A stretch of DNA of 64,000 bases from Nocardia sp. (lineage in GTDB: Bacteria; Actinomycetota; Actinomycetes; Mycobacteriales; Mycobacteriaceae), in contig NZ_JAODNK010000153.1 of assembly GCF_025465275.1 (NCBI RefSeq), positions 62,001-126,000 on the forward strand. Direction: 5' to 3'. How positions within the stretch are numbered: the stretch's first letter is position 1; each line of letters starts with the position of its first letter. Shown in pieces: positions 44,309 to 52,300 of the stretch. A program made the translations under genes and the position numbers. Under the pieces are notes generated by a model that was not told the origin of the DNA, did no database searches, and was given only the letters and a program-made list of their open reading frames with translations.

Positions 44309-44320
44309 TACGCTCATTCC
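44309..44320 (+). promoter_or_regulatory. Leaderless-type -10 element for the TetR gene
   Basis: TACGCT at 44309-44314 lies six bases before the ATG at 44321. Confidence 0.4.
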
Positions 44321-44950
44321 ATGCCGCCGACCAAGGACCGCTATCACCACGGAGACCTCCGCGAAGAGCTCCTGCGCGCCTCGCTGCGGCTGATCGATAC
44401 CGAGGGACTGGCAGCGGTGAGCCTGCGGCGGGTCGCACGCGAGGCGGGGGTGAGCCCGGGCGCGCCCTACCACCACTTCACCGACCGGGCGGCGCTGCTG
44501 GCCGCGCTCGCCACCCGCGGCTTCGAATTGCTCGGCGCGGCATTGATTTCCACACGCGACACCACTTCCTCAGCACGGGAAGCGCTCATCGAAATGGCCG
44601 AGGGGTACGTCGGATTCGCGCGCGAACACCCCACCTACTTCCGGCTGATGTTCCGCCCGGAACTCTCCCAGCCGCACAACCAGCCGGACACCGAGGACGC
44701 GGGCGACGCCGCCTTCGCGGTCCTCGAGGACACGCTCGCCGACGCCACCCGGGCGGGCGAGCTACCGGCCGAGGACGCCGAAACCCTGGCCCTGGCCTGG
44801 TGGAGCCTCGCGCACGGTCTGGCCTCGCTCACTCTCGACGGCAAACTCGAAGCGCGCTCCGCGCACATGGGCACCACCGCGGCCGCTCTCGCCGACCGCG
44901 TCACCCGGATGTTCGCCGACCTCATCGACAGCCGGTGGCCACAGCCATGA
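44321..44950 (+). CDS. TetR-family transcriptional repressor
   Basis: A 209-residue protein. The N-terminal DNA-binding domain has GDLREELLRASLRLIDTEGL, then the helix-turn-helix SLRRVAREAGVSPGAPYHHFTDRAALLAALA at about residues 35-65, typical of TetR. The ligand domain contains ARSAHMGTTAAALADRVTRMF and matches the WHG-type C-terminal domain group. It is divergent from the epimerase, and the 23-base palindrome between them is its probable operator. Confidence 0.92.
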   Translation: MPPTKDRYHHGDLREELLRASLRLIDTEGLAAVSLRRVAREAGVSPGAPYHHFTDRAALLAALATRGFELLGAALISTRDTTSSAREALIEMAEGYVGFAREHPTYFRLMFRPELSQPHNQPDTEDAGDAAFAVLEDTLADATRAGELPAEDAETLALAWWSLAHGLASLTLDGKLEARSAHMGTTAAALADRVTRMFADLIDSRWPQP

Positions 44951-44974
44951 GGGCGAGCGCCGGCCGCGACGGAA

Positions 44975-45832
44975 TCAGGCGGGCGCGTCGATCTGGAAGG
45001 TGTCCGGGTCGGGGCCGATGCGAGTGCCGTTGTCCAAGCCGTTGATTCGCGCCAGCTGCTCGTCGGTCAGTTCGAAATCGAAGACCTCGAAGTTCTCGGC
45101 GATCCGGGACGGGGTGACCGACTTGGGGATTGCCACATTGCCGAGCTGCATGTGCCAGCGCAGGATCACCTGGGCGGCGGTGCGGCCGGTCTCGCCCGCG
45201 ATGGCGGCGATGACCGGATCCTCCAGCTCGGCGCCACGGCCCAGGGGGCTCCAGGCTTCGGTGATGATGCCGTGCTCGGAGTGGAAGGCGCGCAGAGCCG
45301 TCTGGGGCAGGTACGGGTGTAGCTCGATCTGATTCACCGCCGGGGCCTCACCCGTCTCGGCGATCACCCGCTCCAGATTCGCGCGGGTGAAGTTGGAGAC
45401 GCCGATGGAAGTGACCCTGCCCTGCGCTTTGAGAGCCTGCAGAGCGCGGAATGTATCGACGTACAGTCCGGCCTCAGCAATCGGCCAGTGAATCAGGTAG
45501 AGGTCCAATCGGTCCAGCTCGAGGCGCTTCATGCTCTCGTCGAAAGCGCGCAGCGTGGCGTCATAGCCCTGATTGCTGTTCCACAGCTTGGTGGTGACGA
45601 AGAGTTCGTCGCGCGGCAGCCCCGATTCCCGCAGTGCGCTGCCCACTTCGGCCTCGTTGCCGTAGATGGCGGCGGTATCGATACTGCGGTAGCCGACCCG
45701 CAGCGCGGCCGCTACAGCGTCGACGGCTTCTTCGGCGGCGACCTTGAACACGCCGTAGCCGAGCTTCGGCATGACCTGCCCGTCGTTCAGGACGATGGAA
45801 GGAACTGCGCTGGTCTCGCTCCGGTAAGTCAC
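44975..45832 (-). CDS. Aldo/keto reductase
   Basis: A 285-residue (alpha/beta)8 NADPH reductase. GYGVFK, then GYRSIDTAAIYGNEAEVG (catalytic Asp and Tyr), VTTKLWNSNQGYDATL (Lys) and LYLIHWPI (His) form the AKR tetrad in order, and IPKSVTPSRIAEN is the NADPH-binding segment. It resembles AKR5-group enzymes such as M. tuberculosis Rv2971, which reduce small dicarbonyls. The GTG start has TACGGT seven bases upstream (45840-45845), a leaderless pattern. Confidence 0.94.
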   Translation of the reverse strand: MTYRSETSAVPSIVLNDGQVMPKLGYGVFKVAAEEAVDAVAAALRVGYRSIDTAAIYGNEAEVGSALRESGLPRDELFVTTKLWNSNQGYDATLRAFDESMKRLELDRLDLYLIHWPIAEAGLYVDTFRALQALKAQGRVTSIGVSNFTRANLERVIAETGEAPAVNQIELHPYLPQTALRAFHSEHGIITEAWSPLGRGAELEDPVIAAIAGETGRTAAQVILRWHMQLGNVAIPKSVTPSRIAENFEVFDFELTDEQLARINGLDNGTRIGPDPDTFQIDAPA

Positions 45833-45938
45833 CGTTCCGACCGTAGAAGCGGTTTACCGGGGCGTCAACCACGCGCCCGCGCGTGTCAGCCCCGGATATC
45901 GATATGTGAACCAGCTAACTTTCAGCAGGAGCACCCGG

Positions 45939-46214
45939 CTAGTGCACCCAGCAATTCGGAACGATGCCGCCGTTGCGGTCGCAGTACGAGAACGAGCCGG
46001 AATTGACCATCAGGCTCTCGATCACATTCGAGCTGCCGGACGACGCCCCCGGGCTGTACTCCAGCGCCCGCACGATCGAGACAACCATGCCCGACGAGCC
46101 CGATGCGAAACCCGAGCCGACAGAACCCGTATCCGCGGAAGCGGTGGCCGCACCGGCGGTCAGCGCCGCGGCCGCGACCGCGCCGGTCACTATGAGACGA
46201 ACGGTTCGGTACAT
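45939..46214 (-). CDS. Small secreted protein, two cysteines
   Basis: A 91-residue protein with a signal peptide (MYRTVRL, core IVTGAVAAAALTAGA, cleavage after ASA at about residue 27). The mature part of about 64 residues is Ser/Gly-rich, with a conserved-looking end SYCDRNGGIVPNCWVH in which two cysteines could pair. GGAGG lies six bases before the ATG. The family is not recognised. It lies between the aldo/keto reductase and accD3 on the same strand. Confidence 0.65.
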   Translation of the reverse strand: MYRTVRLIVTGAVAAAALTAGAATASADTGSVGSGFASGSSGMVVSIVRALEYSPGASSGSSNVIESLMVNSGSFSYCDRNGGIVPNCWVH

Positions 46215-46355
46215 GAGAAGCCTCCGCGATCAGGACTCGCGAAGCAATTGTCTTACGCCGCAAGCATTTCCCTCTGTGTCGCTTCGCGACGGTAGTGAAA
46301 TGCATATGCTTCGGTGAGCCCCCAAAACCGGTGCCACCAAGATCAGTCGCAGTGC

Positions 46356-47903
46356 TCAGCCGGGGAGTCCCAGGCGGCGGTAGCGGTTGTGGCGGACGGC
46401 TCGGAGCTCATCCATCGGTTTCGAGGTCAGGTCGGCGACTTCGACGGCAATCGCCGAGACCATGCGCAGGGCGAAATCCACCGGTTCGTCGGCAGCGTCC
46501 GGATATTCGGCGACAATGCTGTCGACAATGCCGTTCGCTTTCAGCTCCGGCGCGCGAATGCCCTGTGTTGCCGCCATTTTCGGGGCGTGCAGGGTGTCGC
46601 GGTAGACGATGGCGCTGGCGCCCTCGGGCGGGAGCGGGGCGAGCCAGCCATTGGCGGCGGCGAGTACTCGGTCGGCAGGAAGCAGAGCGAGCGCGCCGCC
46701 ACCGCTGCCCTGACCCAGCAGGACCGAGACGGTCGGGGTATCGAGAGTCACCAGATCGGCCAGGCAGCGGGCGATTTCGGGAGCCAGCCCGCGCTCCTCC
46801 GCCTCGCGGGAGAGTGACGCGCCGATGGTGTCGATGACCAGCACCAGCGGTACATGCAGTTCGGCCGCCAGGTGCATGGCGCGGCGCGCCTCCCGCAGTG
46901 CCGCCGGGCCCATCGTCTGATCGGGTGATTGACCGGAACGATCGTGGCCGAACAGGACGCACGGCTGGCCGCGCAATCGGGCGAGGGCGTGCACCACCGT
47001 GCGGTCGGACTCGCCTTGGCCGGTGCCGGACAAGGGAACTCGGTCGGTCGCATGACGGAGCAGGTCCCGAATACCCGGGCGATCGCCGCGGCGGGAGATG
47101 AGCACCGACTGCCAGGCCGGCACATTGTCACCGACCTGCAGGGCAGGCCCGCGCAGTTCGTGCCCGGCCTGCAGAATCCCCACGCCATTGTCGAATTCGC
47201 GGGTGTTGCTTTCCATTTCGGTGAGCGGCTGCGGTCCGTCGCACAGCACGTTCAAGGCGCGGTGCGCGATACGGCGAAACACCGAGACCGGCACCACGCC
47301 GTCGATGACGCCGCTGTGGTAGAGATTTTCTGCGGTCTGCACACCCTCAGGGAAGTTGCGGCCGTACAGTGCCTTGTACACGCGCGGACCCAGGAAGCCG
47401 ATCAATGCCCCGGGTTCGGCAAAAGTCATGTGCCCCAACGATCCCCACGAGGCGAACACGCCACCCATGGTCGGATTCCGGAGATACACCAGATACGGAT
47501 GCCCCGCGGACCTGTGCGTCGCGACGGCGCCGGCGATCTTCACCATCTGCACGAAAGCGACTGTGCCCTCTTGCATTCGAGTGCCACCGGAGGTCGGCGA
47601 CGCCAGCAGCGGCAGGCCGAGCTCCGTCGCGCGCTCCACCGCCGACACAATGCGTTCGGCCGCTGCCACACCGACAGATCCGGCGAGAAAACTGAATTCA
47701 CAAGCGATTACGGCCACCGGCCGTCCACGCAGCAACCCGGCACCGGTGAGCACCGACTCATCGGTGCCCGCCGATATCGCAGCCGCCTCCAACTCCGCCC
47801 GATACTGCGGGGAAGCAGGGACTTCGATCGGCGGTCGATCCCAGCTCTCGAAGGAACCGGGATCGAGCAATTCGCCGAGCAATTCGCGCGCCGAAATCTT
47901 CAC
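46356..47903 (-). CDS. accD3: Acyl-CoA carboxylase carboxyltransferase subunit, AccD3-like
   Basis: A 515-residue protein with both carboxyltransferase halves in one chain. The N-terminal beta-like half has LPLLASPTSGGTRMQEG and NPTMGGVFASWGSLGHMTFAEPGALIGFLGPR; the C-terminal alpha-like half has HVPLVLVIDTIGASLSREAEERG and VLLGQGSGGGALALLPADRVLAA. A zinc ribbon is not evident. Size and order fit M. tuberculosis AccD3 (Rv0904c), whose neighbours prrA and echA6 are also in this window. It would carboxylate an acyl-CoA with a biotin protein from elsewhere; the physiological substrate is unclear. GTG start. Confidence 0.88.
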   Translation of the reverse strand: MKISARELLGELLDPGSFESWDRPPIEVPASPQYRAELEAAAISAGTDESVLTGAGLLRGRPVAVIACEFSFLAGSVGVAAAERIVSAVERATELGLPLLASPTSGGTRMQEGTVAFVQMVKIAGAVATHRSAGHPYLVYLRNPTMGGVFASWGSLGHMTFAEPGALIGFLGPRVYKALYGRNFPEGVQTAENLYHSGVIDGVVPVSVFRRIAHRALNVLCDGPQPLTEMESNTREFDNGVGILQAGHELRGPALQVGDNVPAWQSVLISRRGDRPGIRDLLRHATDRVPLSGTGQGESDRTVVHALARLRGQPCVLFGHDRSGQSPDQTMGPAALREARRAMHLAAELHVPLVLVIDTIGASLSREAEERGLAPEIARCLADLVTLDTPTVSVLLGQGSGGGALALLPADRVLAAANGWLAPLPPEGASAIVYRDTLHAPKMAATQGIRAPELKANGIVDSIVAEYPDAADEPVDFALRMVSAIAVEVADLTSKPMDELRAVRHNRYRRLGLPG

Positions 47904-47983
47904 GGGCGCGAGCTTAACCGGACTCGGACGCTGCTGTGGTCAACGTCGAGCCGGTGTTCCACTGCGCCACCTTCGGCGCAGCA

Positions 47984-48011
47984 GTTTGCGGCCCCGGAAG
48001 GGGCCGCAAAC
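47984..48011 (-). terminator. Perfect hairpin ending the conservon operon
   Basis: GTTTGCGGCCCC (47984-47995), loop GGAA, and GGGGCCGCAAAC (48000-48011) form a perfect 12-pair stem that begins inside the GTPase gene stop codon. A second, weaker hairpin (CTGCGCC/GGCGCAG near 47962-47981) follows. There is no T-run. Confidence 0.7.
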
Positions 48012-48613
48012 TAATAGCCCTGCACAACCTTGCGCAGTGCGTACTCGGTAACAGCTACTAGGGCCTGCTTCACCGGTTCCCGTCGACGAGCATCCATCGA
48101 CAGGATCGGCACATCCGCGGGCACAGCGAGTGCCTGACGGATGTCCTCGACCGGATACCTTGGCGCATCATCGAATTCATTGATCGCCACCAGGAAGGGT
48201 AGGTTCCGCGCCTCGAAATAATCGACGGCGGCGAAACTGTCCTCCAGGCGGCGAGTATCGACCAGCACCACCGCGCCGATGGCGCCCTTGATGAGGTCGT
48301 CCCACATGAACCAGAAGCGGTACTGGCCGGGCGTGCCGAACAGATACAGCACCAGGTCGTCGGCAAGACTGATCCTGCCGAAGTCCATGGCCACCGTGGT
48401 GGTGGCCTTCGACGGGACACCTGTGAGGCTGTCCACGCCGACACTGGCATTGGTCACCAAAGCCTCGGTGCGCAGCGGAACAATCTCCGAGACGGCACCT
48501 ACCAGGGTCGTCTTACCCACACCGAAACCACCGGCGACCACGATCTTGGCCGACGTGGGCTTGCTTGTGCGCGTATCGACCTGTGTCGTCGAATCAAATA
48601 CGCCGGAGTCCAC
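48011..48613 (-). CDS. cvnD: Conservon GTP-binding protein, CvnD-like
   Basis: A 200-residue small GTPase-like protein. P-loop VAGGFGVGKTTLVG at about residue 26, FGTPGQYRFWFMW as the switch II G3 region with Gln in place of the usual catalytic context, and INEFDD in place of NKxD. This is the ATP/GTP-binding protein of actinobacterial conservons (Streptomyces CvnD; M. tuberculosis Rv3362c). Its start overlaps the DUF742 gene by 20 bases, so translation is coupled. It probably switches a membrane-associated signalling complex. Confidence 0.93.
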   Translation of the reverse strand: MDSGVFDSTTQVDTRTSKPTSAKIVVAGGFGVGKTTLVGAVSEIVPLRTEALVTNASVGVDSLTGVPSKATTTVAMDFGRISLADDLVLYLFGTPGQYRFWFMWDDLIKGAIGAVVLVDTRRLEDSFAAVDYFEARNLPFLVAINEFDDAPRYPVEDIRQALAVPADVPILSMDARRREPVKQALVAVTEYALRKVVQGY

Positions 48614-48968
48614 TGAGAACCCTTTCGATCAGCTCGCGACGTTCATCGTCGCTGGAATCGTCTTTCAATGTCGCCGAAACCCGCACATGGCCGGCATCGA
48701 TGAGGTCGGCGACCAGCACCCGGGCCACCCCGATAGGGATACCCAGGCGCGCGGCGACCTCGGCGACAGACGGCGATTCTCTACACAACTCCACGATTGA
48801 CGTCTCGATGTTGGTGAGTTCGAACTGCCGCTCGAGGGCGACCGGATGCGATGCGACGAGCGCCTCCAACGCCAATTCCACCTTCGGCCGCGTACGGCCG
48901 GCGGTCAGGGAATATGGGCGGACGAGGCTCGGCTCGGCGCTACCGACACGTTCGTTGTCTATGTCCAT
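48594..48968 (-). CDS. cvnC: DUF742 protein, CvnC-like
   Basis: A 124-residue protein with SLVRPYSLTAGRTRP at the start and a winged-helix-like core (ESPSVAEVAARLGIPIGVARVLVADLIDAGHV), the DUF742 signature found between the Roadblock and GTPase genes of conservons. The ATG at 48968 lies seven bases after the stop of the Roadblock gene. Its exact role is unknown; a scaffold or DNA-binding role has been considered for the family. Confidence 0.93.
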   Translation of the reverse strand: MDIDNERVGSAEPSLVRPYSLTAGRTRPKVELALEALVASHPVALERQFELTNIETSIVELCRESPSVAEVAARLGIPIGVARVLVADLIDAGHVRVSATLKDDSSDDERRELIERVLSGLRRI

Positions 48969-48975
48969 CCCGCCA

Positions 48976-49389
48976 TCAGGAACCCATCGTGACGCGAGGT
49001 GTGGCCTGGACTGTCTGGCCCACTCGCTCGACCAACAAGGCCATTTCGTATCCCACCTGTCCGATGTCGCACGAGGTATTCGTGAGCACCGCGAGGTAGG
49101 AGCCATCGCCGACGGCCATCAGGAGCAGGTATCCGTGCTCCATCTCGACGACCGACTGCAGCACGGTGCCGCCCTCGAACAGATTGGACACACCCACCGA
49201 CAGGCTCGCGAGGCCTGCGGTGACGGCGGACAGCTGCTCGGCGCGATCCACGGGCAGCTGCGCGCTCGCGGCCATCAGCAGACCGTCCGCCGAAACTAGA
49301 ACCGCATGCGCAACGCCGGGAACCTCATTGGCGAAATTCGAAACCAGCCAATCCAGCTGACGCTTCGTACCACCTAGATCGGGGTTCAT
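48976..49389 (-). CDS. cvnB: Roadblock/LC7 protein, CvnB-like
   Basis: A 137-residue single-domain Roadblock/LC7 protein: LDWLVSNFANEVPGVAHAVLVSADGLLMAASAQLP, followed by GLASLSVGVSNLFEGGTVLQSVVEME. Such proteins act as dimers that regulate the partner GTPase, and M. tuberculosis Rv3364c is the equivalent. Its ATG overlaps the stop of the sensor kinase by four bases (ATGA), so the two are translationally coupled. Confidence 0.94.
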   Translation of the reverse strand: MNPDLGGTKRQLDWLVSNFANEVPGVAHAVLVSADGLLMAASAQLPVDRAEQLSAVTAGLASLSVGVSNLFEGGTVLQSVVEMEHGYLLLMAVGDGSYLAVLTNTSCDIGQVGYEMALLVERVGQTVQATPRVTMGS

Positions 49390-52300
49390 CGGTCTCCTTT
49401 ATCTCCGGTTAGGTTCATTTCTTTCATTGCGCGGCCATCCCGGACACCCTGCTGATGCCGACTCAGACTCGACCTGATGGATTCTGGGTCGCGATGGGCC
49501 TGCTTGTCAGCGTTTCCGTTCACACCGCCCGGCACGAGACGATTACCCGGGTCACGTTGCGGCAGACCCGAAGGGGTACGCCGCTGCGGCTCGGCCTCGA
49601 CGGCGCGCTGCGCGGCCTGCCAACCCTCATCACCCGGTGACTCGAAGGAGTTTGCCACCTGGGACCGGTCCGCACTGGGATCTGTCAGCCACGCCGACAT
49701 CATCTCCGCGAAGATCGGTGTACCCATGGACGCTTCGGCTTCACCGGCCGGCTGCAACCGGGTCTGGAAGAACGAGGCCGCCTTCTGCGGATTCGAGCGG
49801 AAGCTGTGCCGCCCGCGATCCTTCGGGTCGACGGAATCGTTCTGCGGGAGACCGATTCCGGGCAGCGAAGCCGGACGTTGCGGGAGACCCGCACCCGGAT
49901 CACGCTGCGGCAGACCGGTCGCACCACGCTGCGGGAGACCACTGTCGCGCTGCGGCAAGCCACCGCTCGCGGGGTCACGCTGCGGGAGACCACCGCTCGC
50001 CGGATCACGCTGCGGGAGACCACCGGTGGGAGCACGCTGCGGGAGGCCACCGAACGGGGCATCCTGCTGCGGCGCACCATTGCCACCCGGCGCACGGCGA
50101 GGGAGGCCGCCACCGGCAGTCTGATCACGCTGCGGGATACCGGTTGCACCGGCGTCACGCTGCGGCAAGCCATTGGCGGCAGGATCGCGCTGTGGCAAGC
50201 GATTGCCACCGGCGTCGCGGCCCGGCAGGTTCGTCTGGCCCACATCACGCTGGGGCAGACCACCGACCGCCGGATCGCGCTGCGGCAGACCCGCATCGCG
50301 CGGCGGCAAGCCGTGCCGGCCGGTATCACGCTGCGACAGACCGGTCGCACCCGTGGCATCACGCTGCGGGAGACCACCGGTCGCATCACGCTGGGGCAAA
50401 CCACCCGAGGCATCACGCTGCGGCAAACCACCGGAAGCATCACCACGCTGCGGAAGACCGTTCGACGGATCACGCGGCGGCAAACCACCCAGTGCGTCGG
50501 CGCGCTGCGGCAAACCACCTGCGGCCGGTTCACGCTGGGCCGCTCCACCTCCCAGCGCTTGACCGCCGGACGCGTCACGCTGGGGCAGACCACCCGAGGC
50601 ATCACGCTGCGGGAGACCGCCGGACGCCGGATCACGCTGGGGCAGGCCGCCCGAGGCGTCCCGCTGCGCCGCTCCACCTCCCAGCGCTTGACCACCGGAC
50701 AGATCACGCGGCGGCAAGCCACCGGACGCGTCGCGCTGCGGCAGACCACCCGAAGCATCACGTTGCGGCAGACCACCGGAAGCATCACGCTGCGGCAAGC
50801 CACCGGAAGCATCACGTTGGGGCAGACCACCCGACGCGTCCCGCTGCGGGAGACCACCGGACAGATCACGCGGCGGGAGGCCACCGGCTGCCGGATCACG
50901 CGGCGGGCGGTTGATCGGGGCGGAATCACGCTGGGGCAGACCGGTTTCCCGCTGCGGCGCTCCACCGCCCAGTGCCTGACCATTCGAGCCGTCGCGCTGC
51001 GGGGCGCCGTTCTTGCCCGGATCGCGGGTCGGCAGACCACCCTGGGTGGAACGCTGCGGCGGCAGGCCGACGCTCGGCTCGCGACCGGGTGCGCCATTGG
51101 CACCCGGCTGACGGGTCGGCAGACCACCGGAAGCATCACCGCGCTGCGGGAGACCGTTGGACGGATCACGCGGCGGCAAGCCACCGGAAGCATCACGCTG
51201 CGGCAGACCACCCGACGCGTCCCGCTGCGGGAGACCACCGGACAGATCACGCGGGGCCAGACCACCGGACGGATCGCGCTGCGGCGGCACGGGGCCGCGC
51301 TGCTGGAGGCCGGACTCGCCCGGACCACCGGGGGCACCCAGACCACCCGGACGCTGCGGCTGTCCACCCGGAGCACCCAAGCCACCGGGAGCACCCGGTC
51401 CGCCCGGACCACCTTGGCGGCGAAGCATATTGGCGGCGAGGCCGCCACCCGGCCGGGCCGGGCCATCGCCCGGCTGACGCTGCGGGAGGTTGGCGCCCGG
51501 CTGCGACGACGGCGCGGCGGGACCATTGGCACCGGGATCCCGCCGGGGTAGGCCACCCGGTCTGTTCACGGCCGGGGCAGCCACGGTGTGCTTGACGGTC
51601 GGGCCGTTGACGCCCGGCTGACGCTGCGGCAGACCGCCGCCGCCGGGCAGCCCGCCCGGAATGGCAACACCGGGCTGACGGGTCGGGAGACCGGTGGAGG
51701 CACTGGCCGCCGCCGGAGCGGGCGCGGCCGGAGCACCGGCCGGAATCGGGCCGCTCACACCGGGATCCACGGTGACCATGACATTGCCGGTCGCGGTGCG
51801 GGTGACCGCACGCATCTGCATGGAGGACGGCGCACCGGCCTGGTTGCCGGCGCCCTGCGGCGCGGCCGGAGCCGGTTGCTGCTGGTTGGGCTGCGGCGGA
51901 ACCGCAATGGGCCCACTGGTGCCGACGATCAGCGGCTTGGGCACGTGCACGGTCACGGTCACGCCGGGATCGCGAGCGGTATCGAAGGTCGGGCGCAGTC
52001 GCACGACCAGGCCGTGGCGCTCGGCCAGCCGGCCGACCACGAACAGGCCCATGTGACGCGCGGTGTCCGGGCCGACCTCGGCGGTGGTTTCCAGACGACG
52101 GTTGATCTCGGCCATTTCGGCCGGCGGCATACCGATGCCGCGGTCGGCGACCTCGATGAGCAGACCCTGATCGTGTGCCTGCGCGAAGGTGAACTTCACG
52201 TCCGTCTCCGGCGGCGAGGCACGCAGTGCGTTGTCCAGTAGCTCGGCGAACAGGTGCGCCATATCGGAGGCGGCCGGTTCGGTCAGGGAACCGCGTGGTG

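Noticed and set aside
49860..51700. CRISPR-like appearance of regularly spaced short repeats
   Set aside because: The repeats are of variable length, keep one reading frame, translate to LPQRD-type units and lie within a kinase gene. There are no unique spacers of constant size and no cas genes.
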